A stretch of 64,000 nt of DNA from the NCBI RefSeq assembly GCF_001870485.1, contig NZ_MDKE01000012.1:1-64000 (forward strand), given 5' to 3'. Source of the DNA: Oceanisphaera psychrotolerans (GTDB taxonomy: Bacteria; Pseudomonadota; Gammaproteobacteria; Enterobacterales; Aeromonadaceae). Every line of letters begins with the position of its first letter. Position 1 is the stretch's first letter. Position numbers and translations under genes: made by a program. Under the pieces are notes generated by a model, which saw only the letters and a list, made by a program, of their open reading frames with translations, was not told the DNA's origin and did not search any database. Shown here in pieces: positions 35,881 to 45,599 of this stretch.

Positions 35881-37503
35881 ATGCAGTACCCACACGGAGT
35901 GATTCACAAGATGTCATCGACCAACCTCAGACCCCTGGTGTTCTGGCCTACCTTCCTGTTGCTGCTGGGCGCCCTGCTCGCCAGCTATCTGAATCTGGAC
36001 GGCTTTCTCGCCACCACCAAATCCCTGAACAGCGCCATCCTGGATAATTTTTCATGGCTGTTCAGCCTCGGCAGCCTGTATCTGCTGGTGCTGGCGGTGG
36101 TGGTTTATTTTTCACCGCTCGGCAGGATCCGCATCGGTGGCGAGCAAGCCGAACCCTTGCTATCCAAGTGGCGCTGGTTTTCCATTACCCTGTGCACCAC
36201 CCTGGCGGTCGGTGTGCTGTTCTGGACCACCGCCGAACCGCTCTATCATCTGTTTGGCCCGCCCGAAAGTACCGGGCTGGAAGCAGGTTCACCGGATGCG
36301 GCTCGTTTCGCCATGGCCACGATGTTTCTGCACTGGTCCTTCACCCCCTACGCCATCTACACCATTCCCTCGCTGGTGTTTGCCCTCGTCTTCTATAACC
36401 AGCGCAAGCGCTTCTCCATCGGCAGCATGCTGGAGCCGGTACTGGGCGCCCGCAACACCCGTCGCTTCGGCACCCTGATCGATGCGGTGGCGCTCTATGC
36501 CCTGGTGGCCGGCATGGCCTCTTCTCTCGGCACCGGAGCCCTGACCCTGGCCGGCGGCGCTGGCCAGTATCTGGGTGGAGAAACCAGCCCGCTGCGTCTC
36601 GGTATCATCATCGCGATAATCGTAGCAACCTTCGTGCTGTCGGCCGCCAGTGGCCTGAAAAAAGGCATTGCGCGGATGTCTGCACTCAACGCCTGGCTGC
36701 TGCTGTTCCTCGGCCTGTTCATGTTCAGCTTCGGCCCCAGCATCTTCATGATCGCGCTGGGCACCGAGTCCCTCGGCCTGTATCTCGATACCTTCTTTAC
36801 CCGCAGCCTGTTTACCGGCGCCGCCGCCAGTGACCCCTGGCCCCAGTGGTGGAGCATCTTCTACTGGGCAGTATGGTTCGCCTGGGCACCGGTCACCGCC
36901 CTGTTCCTCGGCAAAATTGCCCGCGGCTACACGGTGCGCGAATTCATCCGCATCAACCTGCTGTTTCCGTCCCTGTTCGCCATCGTCTGGATCTGTATCT
37001 TCTCCGGCACCGCCATCTATCTGGATATGCAGCAGGCCGCCGGCCTCAACGATGTGCTCAACAACGAAGGCGTGGAGCACGTGCTGTACCGGATTTTCGA
37101 GCAGATGCCGGGCAGCAACCTGATGATAGTGCTGCTGCTGTTTATCGCCTTCATCTCCTATGTCACCGCGGCCGACTCCAACACCGACGCCATCGGCGGG
37201 CTCTGCACCCAAGGGTTGACTGCCGACAGCAACCTCGACGGCAGCCTGACCATCAAGGTGCTGTGGGGCACGGTGATCGGCACCGTATCCTGGGTGATGG
37301 TGTCTTTCGTCGGCCTCGACGGCGTCAAGATGCTGTCCAATCTCGGCGGTCTGCCCGCCATGTTCATTATCCTGCTGGCCAGCGGCTCGCTATGGCACTG
37401 GCTGTCCAATCCGGCCCTGGTGACCATGCCGGTCAGCCCGGCTCCGGCCAGCGACACCCACTCATCATTTGAAGGAATACCGGTAAATGCAAATCAAGCA
37501 TGA
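35881..37503 (+). CDS. BCCT family betaine/carnitine/choline transporter
   Basis: A secondary transporter of about 540 aa with some twelve transmembrane helices. The BCCT tryptophan-rich region is recognisable (VLFWTTAEPLYHLFGPP near 115-131, TMFLHWSFTPYAIYTIPSL, and WSIFYWAVWFAWAPVTALFLGKIARGYTVREF near 325-355). Such carriers import betaine, choline, carnitine or similar quaternary amines by H+ or Na+ symport, often for osmoprotection; the substrate here is not certain. ATG 35881 follows AAAAGG closely; ATG 35911 (MSSTNLRPL) is a plausible alternative start. It overlaps the next gene by 17 bp, implying co-expression with a hydrolase. Confidence 0.85.
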   Translation: MQYPHGVIHKMSSTNLRPLVFWPTFLLLLGALLASYLNLDGFLATTKSLNSAILDNFSWLFSLGSLYLLVLAVVVYFSPLGRIRIGGEQAEPLLSKWRWFSITLCTTLAVGVLFWTTAEPLYHLFGPPESTGLEAGSPDAARFAMATMFLHWSFTPYAIYTIPSLVFALVFYNQRKRFSIGSMLEPVLGARNTRRFGTLIDAVALYALVAGMASSLGTGALTLAGGAGQYLGGETSPLRLGIIIAIIVATFVLSAASGLKKGIARMSALNAWLLLFLGLFMFSFGPSIFMIALGTESLGLYLDTFFTRSLFTGAAASDPWPQWWSIFYWAVWFAWAPVTALFLGKIARGYTVREFIRINLLFPSLFAIVWICIFSGTAIYLDMQQAAGLNDVLNNEGVEHVLYRIFEQMPGSNLMIVLLLFIAFISYVTAADSNTDAIGGLCTQGLTADSNLDGSLTIKVLWGTVIGTVSWVMVSFVGLDGVKMLSNLGGLPAMFIILLASGSLWHWLSNPALVTMPVSPAPASDTHSSFEGIPVNANQA

Positions 37504-39495
37504 GTTTCCCCGTCAGGTGCGTGAAATCGAGCATCTGCAGATCCCGCTCAAAGACGGTACCCGCCTGGCTGCCCGTATCTGGCTGCCAGAAGATGCCGAG
37601 CAACAGCCGGTGCCTGCCATTCTGGAGTACCTGCCCTATCGCAAGCTCGACGGCACCGCGGTGCGCGATGCACTGACTCATCCTTACCTGGCGGGTCATG
37701 GCTATGCCTGCGTACGGGTGGATATTCGCGGCAACGGCGAGTCCGACGGCCTGATGCTGGATGAGTATCTGAAGCAGGAGCAGGATGACGCACTGGAAGT
37801 CATCGACTGGATCAGTCGCCAGCCTGGTGCGACGGCAACCTGGGCATGATGGGTATCTCCTGGGGTGGCTTCAACAGCCTGCAGCTGGCGGCCCTCAGGC
37901 CCAAGCCGCTGAAGGCGATCATCACCCTCTGCTCCACCGACGACCGCTACGCCGACGATGTGCATTTCAAGGGTGGCAACCTGCTGCTGGAAAACATGGG
38001 CTGGGCTGCCACCATGCTGAGCTTTTCCGCCGCCGTGCCGGATCCCCGGCTGGTGGGAGACAACTGGCAGGCGATGTGGAAGCACCGACTGGAAAACATG
38101 CCACTGCTGGCCAAGCCCTGGCTTGAGCACAGTACCCGGGACCCCTACTGGGCCCACGGCTCCATCTGCGAAAACTACCAGGATATCGAAGCGGCGGTGT
38201 ACTGCATCGGCGGCTGGGGCGATGCCTATCGCAACACCCCGGTGCGGATGATGGAACAGCTCAGCTGCCCGAAGAAGGCGTTGATCGGCCCCTGGATCCA
38301 CAAATATCCCCACTTCGCCATTCCGGATCCGGCCATCGGTTTTTTACAGGAAGCCCTGCGCTGGTGGGATCACTGGCTGAAAGGGATCGATACCGGCATC
38401 ATGGACGAGCCCGAGTGCACCTTCTATCTGCAGGATGCCCAACCTCCTTCCGCCATGACCGCCCACCGCTCCGGCGATTGGGTGCAGACCGACGGATGGC
38501 CCGGCAGCCAGAGAGAGCAACAGCTGTTCAGCCTGACCGACAACGGCCTGCAGCAGGGTGAACATGCACTTGCCTCCCCCGCCAGCGTCTGCTCACCGCT
38601 CACCACCGGCGTGCATGGCGGCGAGTATTGTGCCATCTGGTTCGGCCCCGACTTCCCCACCGATCAGCGCCGCGACGATGCCCTGTCCCTCTGTTTCGAC
38701 AGCGCCCCCCTGACCGAGCCGCTGCCGCTGCTGGGCAACCCCCGGCTGGCACTCAGGGGCGCGGTGGATCAGGATTGTGGTCAGGTTACGGTGCGCCTGA
38801 GTGACGTCGCGCCGGACGGCCGGGCCACCCTGATAAGCTACGGCACTCTGAATCTGGCCCTGCGCCAGGACAAGGCCGAACTGACCCCGCCGGTGCCCGG
38901 TGAAGAGATGGACTTCGAAGTGGAGCTGGACAATATCGGCTATCGGGTGCCGACCGGCCACCGGCTGCGTGTCGCCATCGCCACCGCTCATTTTCCGCTG
39001 CTCTGGCCCAGCCCCAGGCTGACCACCCTGAGTCTGGTGCCCGGTCAACAGTGCCTGACCTTGCCGGTATACCGCGGCGAGGCCATCGACAATCCCTTCC
39101 AGCCGCCGGAATCCGCCCAGCCGGTCAACATGGAGACGCTGCGCGAGTCCAGCCCCAAACGCACCATCACCGAAGACGTCGCCAGTGGCGAAGTCTGCGT
39201 GCGGGTGGACGACGACATGGGGACTTATCGCTTCCTCGATCACGGCCTCTGGGTGGAACAGAAAGCCACCGAGGAATATCGCACCCGGCCCTATGATCCC
39301 GATGCGACCAAGGCCGATATTCACTGGCTGTACCGGGCCGGTCGGGATGACTGGGAAGTACGGGTGGAAAGCGAATTGCACCTGGCCTGCGACGAGCAGC
39401 ATTTCTACCTGGGTGCCCGGCAGCGGGCCTGGCTGAACGGTGAGGTGTTCAACGAAAAAAGCTGGGAACACCGTATTCCACGGCTTGCACAGTAG
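37487..39495 (+). pseudogene. CocE/NonD family hydrolase, frameshifted
   Basis: An alpha/beta hydrolase of the peptidase S15/CocE type that acts on esters or acyl bonds. The N-terminal hydrolase domain has RLAARIWLP, EYLPYRK and VRVDIRGNGESDG; the nucleophile serine is in GISWGG; a C-terminal jelly-roll domain (about 340-550) carries PTGHRLRVAIA. The frame breaks at 37823-37824. Adding one C to the CC gives ISRQPWCDGNLGMMGISWGG and an uninterrupted protein of about 669 aa. As given, the part with the nucleophile lacks its first 118 residues. It shares a transcript with the BCCT carrier, suggesting it processes an imported ester or amide, which is inference. Confidence 0.8.
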
Positions 39496-39560
39496 CCCGG
39501 GAGGCCGGCCGGGAGTAAGGTAGGGGCTTATTCAGCACCGGACAACTGCAGGAAGCCGAC

Positions 39561-40469
39561 ATGTCCCAACGGATCAAGCCCCTACCTCCCCTCAACTGTC
39601 TGCAGGCCTTCGAGGCGGCAGCTCGCCGCCAGAGCTTCACCCATGCGGCCACCGAGCTCAGCCTGACCCAGAGCGCCATCAGCCGGCAAATCAAACGGCT
39701 GGAGGAGTTTCTGGGACGGCCGCTGTTTCATCGCGATGCCCTGGGTGTGGCTCTGACTCCGGCGGGAGAGCGCTATTTTGTGCTGGTACAGCGGCTGTTG
39801 CGGGAGCTGGCCAGCGGTACCGCCGCCCTCACACGGCGCCAGGGCAGCCTGCAGCTGACGCTGGCGTCCAGCCCCACCGTGGCCGCCATGTGGCTGACCC
39901 GCCAATTGCCTGAGCTGAAACGAGCCTGTCCACAGCTCGATATCCGCATTCTGACCATGGACGATCCGCGCCAAATGGATGCAAGTGAGTTTGATCTGGC
40001 ACTGTATTATCTGGTGCCCGGAGAAATGGAGCCGGCCGGGGTGCAGATCAACCGTATCTTCGAGCAGGAAGAGGTCATTGCCGTATGCAGTCCCGCTTAT
40101 CTGAACCAGGCCGGTCCGGTAACCGGTCCCCGACAGATGCTACAAGAGCATACCCTGCTGGAACTGGAGGATTACTATCACGACTGGCTGACCTGGCAAG
40201 ACTGGTTTGACGGCATAGCGGAGCCTTATCAGGCGCCGTCCCACACCCTCAAAACCAACAGTTATCTGCTGCTGATGCAGGCGGCGCTGGCCGGTCAGGG
40301 TATCGCCCTGGGCTGGGCCCGGCTGCTGCAGCCTTATCTGCAGGAAGGCTCTCTGGTGCAGGCGCTGCCACACAACATACCCAGCAAGGGTTACCTGTGC
40401 CTGCTGGAGCCCAGTCACCGCCATGCCTCTGCCGCCACCCGACAGTTTACTCGGTGGCTGCTGCCCTGA
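39561..40469 (+). CDS. LysR family transcriptional regulator (GcvA-like)
   Basis: A regulator of 302 aa. The winged HTH is at about 10-70 (LNCLQAFEAAARRQSFTHAATELSLTQSAISRQIKRLEEFLG), followed by a type 2 periplasmic-binding-like effector domain. The N-terminus with PPLNCLQAFEAAAR is typical of the GcvA/AmpR subgroup. It is 65 bp after the hydrolase on the same strand and ahead of an amino-acid ABC transporter, so either group could be its target. The inducer is unknown. Confidence 0.88.
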   Translation: MSQRIKPLPPLNCLQAFEAAARRQSFTHAATELSLTQSAISRQIKRLEEFLGRPLFHRDALGVALTPAGERYFVLVQRLLRELASGTAALTRRQGSLQLTLASSPTVAAMWLTRQLPELKRACPQLDIRILTMDDPRQMDASEFDLALYYLVPGEMEPAGVQINRIFEQEEVIAVCSPAYLNQAGPVTGPRQMLQEHTLLELEDYYHDWLTWQDWFDGIAEPYQAPSHTLKTNSYLLLMQAALAGQGIALGWARLLQPYLQEGSLVQALPHNIPSKGYLCLLEPSHRHASAATRQFTRWLLP

Positions 40470-40573
40470 GCGGCTCCCCGGCTTGTCGAAAGGGTGATCT
40501 TCGCCCCTCCTTATAACCAGACGTCATTAAATATCTCATTTTGCCGGGCGGTTAATTTGTAAAAAACTGGCAC

Positions 40574-40594
40574 ACCAGCTTTGGCTGGTATAAA
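40574..40594. promoter_or_regulatory. Palindrome overlapping a -10-like box before the ABC transporter
   Basis: ACCAGC-TTTG-GCTGGT (40574-40589) is a perfect 6-bp inverted repeat ending on TATAAA (40589-40594), about 77 bp before the binding-protein gene. An operator over a promoter would look like this, but no matching -35 was found. The rest of 40470-40670 shows nothing notable. Confidence 0.3.
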
Positions 40595-40670
40595 AAGAGC
40601 CTCATCATTTATGCTGTAGTGGTTATGACTGCACTTGCGGTTATGTCCTTGACCATCAGGAGAGTTATTC

Positions 40671-41429
40671 ATGTTCAAATCCGTCAAACTGCTGGGTGCC
40701 GCCCTGACCCTGTCCGCCACCCTTATCGCTCCCGCCATGGCGGCCGATGCGGTCAAGGTGGGCATGTCCGGCCGTTATTACCCCTTTACCTTCGTAAAAC
40801 AGGATGAGCTGCAGGGCTTTGAAGTCGATGTCTGGAACGAGATCGGCAAGCGTCTGGATCGCGAGGTAGAGTTTGTAACCACCAACTTCTCCGGCCTGTT
40901 CGGCATGCTGGATACCGGCCGTATCGACACCATCTCCAACCAGATCACCGTGACTCCGGAACGACTGGAAAAGTATGACTTCGCTACCCCCTACGTATAC
41001 GACGGTGCCCAGATAGTGGTGCGCAAGGGCAACGACAGCATTAAGGGTCTGGAAGATCTGAAAGGCAAGAAGGTGGCCGTCAACCTGGGCTCCAACTTCG
41101 AACAACTGATGCGCAAGCACGACACCAACAACGAAATCAACATCATCACCTACGAGACCAACCTGGAGCAGGACGTGGCTCTGGGCCGTACCGATGCCTT
41201 TGTGATGGACAGAGTCGGCTCCGCTCAGCTGATCAAGGAAGCCGGACTGCCGCTGCAACTGGCCGGTCATCCGTTCGAGACCATGGAAAACGCCTTCCCC
41301 TTCGTGAAAAAGCCGGAGCAACAGGCGCTGCTGGCCGAAGTGAACCAGGCCCTGGCCGAGATGCGTGACGACGGTACCCTGAAACAGATTTCGGAGAAGT
41401 GGCTGGGCGCGGATATCACCAGCAAATAA
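40671..41429 (+). CDS. Polar amino acid ABC transporter substrate-binding protein
   Basis: A periplasmic solute-binding protein of family 3 (252 aa). The signal peptide is about 1-24 (cleavage after PAMA). The mature part has KVGMSGRYYPFTFVKQDELQGFEVDVWNEIGKRL and LEKYDFATPYVYDG, typical of cystine, glutamine or arginine binders, and ends QISEKWLGADITSK like E. coli TcyJ (FliY). A cystine-like or other polar amino acid ligand is likely, but not provable here. It is followed after 3 bp by the permease and then the ATPase, so one operon encodes the whole importer. Confidence 0.88.
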   Translation: MFKSVKLLGAALTLSATLIAPAMAADAVKVGMSGRYYPFTFVKQDELQGFEVDVWNEIGKRLDREVEFVTTNFSGLFGMLDTGRIDTISNQITVTPERLEKYDFATPYVYDGAQIVVRKGNDSIKGLEDLKGKKVAVNLGSNFEQLMRKHDTNNEINIITYETNLEQDVALGRTDAFVMDRVGSAQLIKEAGLPLQLAGHPFETMENAFPFVKKPEQQALLAEVNQALAEMRDDGTLKQISEKWLGADITSK

Positions 41430-41432
41430 ACC

Positions 41433-42098
41433 ATGCAATTCGATCTCGACTATACCCTGGCGCTGTTTCCGATCCTGTTCAAATATCTGGGCACGACCAT
41501 GGAAATGGCGCTGCTGGGCTTCTTTTTCGCCCTGATCATCGCCGGGGGACTGGCGATCATCAGAACCTTTCAGTTGCCGGGGCTCAATGCCCTGGCCAAG
41601 CTGTTTATCTCCTTCTTTCGTGGCACGCCGCTGCTGGTGCAGCTGTTTCTGCTGTATTACGGCCTGCCGCAGATCATGCCGATTTTCATCGGTCTCGATG
41701 CCTTCAGCGCCGCGGTGATCGGCCTGACCCTGCATTTTGCCGCCTACATGGCCGAGTCGATTCGCGCCGCCATCCTGAGTGTGCACAAGAGCCAGATGGA
41801 AGCCGCCATGAGCATCGGCATGACCCGCGGTCAGGCCATGCAGCGCATCATACTGCCCCAGGCGGCGCGCATCGCCACCCCCTCGCTGATGAACTACTTC
41901 ATCGACATGATCAAGAGCACCTCGCTGGCCTTCACCCTGGGGGTGGCCGAAATCATGGCCTCGGCCCAGAAAGAAGCCTCCAGCAGCTTCAAGTTCTTCG
42001 AGGCCTTTATTGCGGTCGCCCTGATCTACTGGGCGGTGGTGGTGTTCTTTACCCACTTGCAGACCCGGCTGGAACGGCGACTGAACGCAGCATACTAG
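41433..42098 (+). CDS. Polar amino acid ABC transporter permease
   Basis: An inner-membrane permease of the HisMQ type (221 aa) with about five transmembrane helices. The segment [24 protein letters not shown] and the cytoplasmic EAA loop ([22 protein letters not shown], about 126-147), which docks to the ATPase, are both present. It probably works as a homodimer, as no second permease gene is present. It lies between the binding protein (3 bp) and the ATPase (7 bp). Confidence 0.92.
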   Translation: MQFDLDYTLALFPILFKYLGTTMEMALLGFFFALIIAGGLAIIRTFQLPGLNALAKLFISFFRGTPLLVQLFLLYYGLPQIMPIFIGLDAFSAAVIGLTLHFAAYMAESIRAAILSVHKSQMEAAMSIGMTRGQAMQRIILPQAARIATPSLMNYFIDMIKSTSLAFTLGVAEIMASAQKEASSSFKFFEAFIAVALIYWAVVVFFTHLQTRLERRLNAAY

Positions 42099-42105
42099 GG
42101 ACCAC

Positions 42106-42858
42106 ATGATCAAGTTACGCAATCTGACCAAGGTCTATAACGGCCAGACGGTGCTCAACGACATCAGTCTGGATATCGACAAGGGCGAAATCGTGGTGAT
42201 ACTGGGGCCCTCGGGCACCGGCAAGTCCACCCTGCTGCGCTGCCTGAACCTGCTGGAAACACCGGAGGCCGGTACCCTGGATATCGACGGTTTCGCCATC
42301 GATCTGGCCCGGCACGGCAGCAAGGACGCCATCGCCCTGCGCAAGCGCACCTCTTTCGTGTTCCAGAACTATGCGCTGTTCGCCAACAAGACCGCTCGCG
42401 ACAACATCGCCGAGGGGCTGATCACCGTCTGGAACAAGCCCAAGGCCGAGGCTCACGCCGAAGCCCTGCGCATTCTGGGTGATATCGGACTGGAAGATAA
42501 GGCCGATGCCTATCCGTCTTCCCTGTCCGGCGGCCAGCAGCAGCGGGTGGGCATCGGCCGGGCCATGGCCAGCCATGCCAAGGTGATGCTGTTCGACGAA
42601 CCCACCTCGGCGCTGGATCCGGAATGGGTCGACGAGGTGCTGGGACTGATGAAGAAGCTGGCGCAGGCACATCAGACCATGGTGGTGGTGACCCACGAAA
42701 TCGGCTTCGCCCGCGATGTGGCGGATCGGGTGATCTTCATGGACGGTGGCCGCATCGTGGAGCAGGGTCCACCTTCCGAAGTACTGACCAACCCCAGCGA
42801 TCCCCGTACCCGCGCCTTCTTGCGCAAGGTGCTGCCGGATCGAGGCGAAAACAGCTAG
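42106..42858 (+). CDS. Polar amino acid ABC transporter ATP-binding protein
   Basis: The nucleotide-binding subunit (250 aa) of the importer. Walker A is GPSGTGKST (about 34-42), the Q-loop lies in [10 protein letters not shown], the ABC signature is [16 protein letters not shown], Walker B is [14 protein letters not shown] and the switch histidine is in [17 protein letters not shown]. This is the GlnQ/HisP/TcyN class. It ends the three-gene transport operon. The 273-bp gap after it holds promoters for rpmH. Confidence 0.93.
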   Translation: MIKLRNLTKVYNGQTVLNDISLDIDKGEIVVILGPSGTGKSTLLRCLNLLETPEAGTLDIDGFAIDLARHGSKDAIALRKRTSFVFQNYALFANKTARDNIAEGLITVWNKPKAEAHAEALRILGDIGLEDKADAYPSSLSGGQQQRVGIGRAMASHAKVMLFDEPTSALDPEWVDEVLGLMKKLAQAHQTMVVVTHEIGFARDVADRVIFMDGGRIVEQGPPSEVLTNPSDPRTRAFLRKVLPDRGENS

Positions 42859-42890
42859 CAGATCCTGCCTCCGGATCCCGGCGCTTTTAG

Positions 42891-42918
42891 TTGCACCGAC
42901 CTCCGGGGGCTGTATAAT
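42891..42918 (+). promoter_or_regulatory. Upstream promoter candidate for rpmH
   Basis: TTGCAC (42891-42896), 16 bp, TATAAT (42913-42918). GGGGCT and AGCCCC (42906-42911, 42922-42927) form an inverted repeat around the -10. Four GATC sites follow within 26 bp (42930-42955). Confidence 0.5.
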
Positions 42919-43006
42919 CCCAGCCCCGCGATCGTTAAGGATCCCGGGATCGATCCCGCCCGGCAAGATACTTTCCGTTTGGGGTCGTCAATCAACACCA
43001 TGTCGA

Positions 43007-43035
43007 TTGACGTTATATGCAGAACTGTTTAGAAT
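43007..43035 (+). promoter_or_regulatory. rpmH promoter
   Basis: TTGACG (43007-43012), a 17-bp spacer and TAGAAT (43030-43035), about 97 bp before the rpmH start, form a good sigma-70 promoter for the ribosomal-protein and RNase P operon. Confidence 0.65.
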
Positions 43036-43131
43036 TCGGCCTCTTTGGTGGGGCCGTCTCGGTGATGTTTATACGTCTGTCGAGCACATGGTCAAACTGT
43101 ATAGCAAACTGACACAGCGGTAATAACTACT

Positions 43132-43266
43132 ATGAAACGCACTTTTCAACCTTCTAATCTGAAGCGCAAGCGCAGCCACGGTTTCCGTACTCGCATGGCT
43201 ACTAAAAATGGTCGTAAAACACTGGCCGCTCGTCGCGCCAAAGGTCGTGCCCGTCTGAGCGCCTAA
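43132..43266 (+). CDS. rpmH: 50S ribosomal protein L34
   Basis: A 44-aa basic protein of the large ribosomal subunit, found by direct reading because it is short. It starts [18 protein letters not shown] and ends GRARLSA, nearly the universal L34 sequence. Its stop codon TAA shares its last base with the ATG of rnpA, so the two are translationally coupled. In most gammaproteobacteria dnaA lies just upstream and divergent; here it is about 7.6 kb away. Confidence 0.97.
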   Translation: MKRTFQPSNLKRKRSHGFRTRMATKNGRKTLAARRAKGRARLSA

Positions 43267-43628
43267 TGGCCCGGCATGCCTTTACACGGGAGTTACGTTT
43301 GTTAACTCCCGCCCATTTCAAAAACGTCTTCGACAACCCCGTCAGAGCCGCCTCCCCACATCTCACACTTCTTGCCAAACCGAACGAACTGGGTCACCCC
43401 CGGTTGGGACTAGCCGTACCCAAAAAAGCACTCAAACGTGCCGTTTGGCGCAACAGGGTCAAACGTGTTGCCCGCGAAGCCTTTCGCCTCAAGCAACATA
43501 ATCTGCCCAACGTTGATATCGTGGTGATCGCCAAAAAAGGCATCGGGGATGTGCCCAACGACGAGCTGTTCGAGCTGCTGGATAGGCTATGGCGCACGCT
43601 TTCTCGCCGCTGCAACGACTCAGCGTAG
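43266..43628 (+). CDS. rnpA: Ribonuclease P protein component
   Basis: The C5 protein (120 aa) that helps the catalytic RNA of RNase P to process tRNA 5' ends. The core [21 protein letters not shown] and the RNR region [29 protein letters not shown] are diagnostic. The start overlaps the rpmH stop (TAATG), and the 3' end overlaps yidD by 40 bp. Confidence 0.96.
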   Translation: MARHAFTRELRLLTPAHFKNVFDNPVRAASPHLTLLAKPNELGHPRLGLAVPKKALKRAVWRNRVKRVAREAFRLKQHNLPNVDIVVIAKKGIGDVPNDELFELLDRLWRTLSRRCNDSA

Positions 43629-43834
43629 GACTTATTCGCCTCTACCAGCTGGTTATCAGTCCTCTGCTCGGGCCCAGGTGTCGCTTTACTCCCACCTGTT
43701 CGCAATACGCCATTGAAGCCATCCGGCTCCACGGTTTTTTAAAAGGCGGTTGGTTAACCGTCAAACGTCTATTAAAATGCCACCCTTTAGGTCCAAGCGG
43801 CCACGATCCGGTCCCGACAAAGCGAAGAAAATAA
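43589..43834 (+). CDS. yidD: Membrane protein insertion efficiency factor YidD
   Basis: A small peripheral membrane protein of 81 aa that assists YidC in inserting inner-membrane proteins. It has the conserved [32 protein letters not shown] with the CxxTPTCSxY-type motif, and [12 protein letters not shown]. It begins inside rnpA in another frame (40-bp overlap), the usual arrangement, and ends 3 bp before yidC. Confidence 0.95.
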   Translation: MAHAFSPLQRLSVGLIRLYQLVISPLLGPRCRFTPTCSQYAIEAIRLHGFLKGGWLTVKRLLKCHPLGPSGHDPVPTKRRK

Positions 43835-43837
43835 ACT

Positions 43838-45499
43838 ATGGAATCTCAACGCAATATACTTGTTATCGCTCTGCTGCTGGTGAGTTTCCTCATCTGGCAA
43901 CAGTGGCAAACAGATAAGGCGCCTCAGCCAGAGACGGCGCAGCAAAGTTCACAGACCAGCATCGGCGACGACAGCTTTGTCCCCGAAGCAGATCTGGCCG
44001 ATGGCGAAGTGCCCACCGACGTGGCTCCGACCGCCAGTCGCCGCCTGGTGACCATCACCACCGACACCCTCCAGCTGACCATCGACACCCGGGGTGGCGA
44101 TGTGGTTCGCGGCGAACTGCTGGAACACGATGACGAACTGAACTCCGACGACAAGTTCGTGCTGCTGAGCAATGGCGCCAACTTCGTCAACGTGGCCCAG
44201 AGCGGTCTTATCGGTCGTGACGGCCCCGATGGCAGCGCCAGCGGTCGCCCGGTCTATCATACCGAACAGACCAGCTACCAGCTGGCCGACGGCCAGGACA
44301 GCCTGACCGTCCCCCTGACCTTTACCAACGACCAGGGCGTGACGTTCACCAAGACCTTCACCTTTACCCGTAACGAGCACGTGGTCAATGTCGCTTATCA
44401 TATCGACAACCAGAGCGCCGAGCCGGTACAGGCCCAGCTTTATGGTCAGCTGAAGCAGAGCGAAGTCAATCCGAACGAAGAAGGCGGCAACATGCTGATG
44501 GCCTCCGCCTATCGCGGCCCGGCCTATTCCACCAGCGAAACCCGCTACACCAAGTACGATTTCAAGAGTGTGCGCGAAGCCAACCTGAACCAGACCACCG
44601 AGGGTGGTTGGGTCAGCATGCTGCAACACTACTTCGTGTCTGCCTGGATTGCGCCGGAGCAGGAACAGAACCAGCTGTACAGCCGTTCACTCAACAACCA
44701 GGGCCAGGCCATCATCGGCTTCAAGGCGCCGCTGGTTACCGTGGCTCCCGGTGAGGAGCAGACCGTTTCAGCCAAGCTCTGGCTGGGTCCTAAGCTGCAG
44801 GATGAAATGGCCGCCGCCGCCGAAAACCTGGACCTGACCGTGGATTACGGCTGGTTGTGGTTTATCGCCCAGCCGCTGTTCAAACTGCTGAACTTCCTGC
44901 AGAGCTTCGTGGTCAACTGGGGTCTGGCCATCGTGCTGACCACCTTCGTGGTGCGCGGTATCATGTATCCGCTGACCAAGGCCCAGTACACCTCCATGGC
45001 CAAGATGCGCATGCTGCAGCCCAAGCTGGTGGCCCTGCGCGAGCGCCATGGCGACGATCGTCAGAAGATGTCTCAGGGCATGATGGAGCTGTACAAGAAA
45101 GAGAAGGTCAATCCGCTGGGTGGCTGTCTGCCGATTCTGGTACAGATGCCTATTTTCATCTCCCTGTACTGGGTGCTGATGGAATCGGTCGAACTGCGTC
45201 ACGCTCCTTTCTTCCTGTGGATTGACGATCTGTCGGTACGCGACCCCTACTTCGTGCTGCCCATCCTGATGGGTGCCAGCATGTTCATGATCCAGAAGAT
45301 GAGCCCGACCACGGTCACCGACCCGATGCAGCAGAAGGTGATGCAGTTCATGCCGATCATCTTTACCTTCTTCTTCCTGTGGTTCCCTGCCGGTCTGACT
45401 CTGTACTGGCTGGTGAGCAACGTGGTGACCATCACCCAGCAGTGGTATATCTTCCGCCAGCTGGAGAAGAAAGGCCTGCACAGCAAGGCTGCCTCTTAA
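43838..45499 (+). CDS. yidC: Membrane protein insertase YidC
   Basis: The inner-membrane insertase (553 aa) for proteins that use or bypass the Sec translocon. There is an N-terminal anchor ([18 protein letters not shown]), a large periplasmic beta-sandwich domain (about 60-330) and a C-terminal bundle of five helices (about 350-535) with [21 protein letters not shown] and [21 protein letters not shown]. The hydrophilic groove arginine lies in the first of these helices. It is followed by an intrinsic terminator and mnmE. Confidence 0.96.
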   Translation: MESQRNILVIALLLVSFLIWQQWQTDKAPQPETAQQSSQTSIGDDSFVPEADLADGEVPTDVAPTASRRLVTITTDTLQLTIDTRGGDVVRGELLEHDDELNSDDKFVLLSNGANFVNVAQSGLIGRDGPDGSASGRPVYHTEQTSYQLADGQDSLTVPLTFTNDQGVTFTKTFTFTRNEHVVNVAYHIDNQSAEPVQAQLYGQLKQSEVNPNEEGGNMLMASAYRGPAYSTSETRYTKYDFKSVREANLNQTTEGGWVSMLQHYFVSAWIAPEQEQNQLYSRSLNNQGQAIIGFKAPLVTVAPGEEQTVSAKLWLGPKLQDEMAAAAENLDLTVDYGWLWFIAQPLFKLLNFLQSFVVNWGLAIVLTTFVVRGIMYPLTKAQYTSMAKMRMLQPKLVALRERHGDDRQKMSQGMMELYKKEKVNPLGGCLPILVQMPIFISLYWVLMESVELRHAPFFLWIDDLSVRDPYFVLPILMGASMFMIQKMSPTTVTDPMQQKVMQFMPIIFTFFFLWFPAGLTLYWLVSNVVTITQQWYIFRQLEKKGLHSKAAS

Positions 45500-45535
45500 G
45501 GCCGCTGGCCGGTAGCGCCGGAAATCAATACACTG

Positions 45536-45560
45536 AAGGCGACCCCAGGGTCGCCTTTTT
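45536..45560 (+). terminator. Rho-independent terminator after yidC
   Basis: AAGGCGACCC-CA-GGGTCGCCTT plus a T tract, about 37 bp after the yidC stop and 40 bp before mnmE. Confidence 0.85.
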
Positions 45561-45599
45561 ACTGCCCCCGCCAGAGTTATTTGTGGAGTAACAGAACAG

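Noticed and set aside
40571-40594. Possible sigma-54 promoter (TGGCAC-like) before the ABC transporter
   Set aside because: The GG to GC spacing does not fit the -24/-12 consensus; the region is better described as a palindrome near a TATAAA box.
40665-42131. Open frame of 488 codons on the minus strand
   Set aside because: It is antisense to the amino-acid binding protein and permease genes, which have clear families and ribosome sites.
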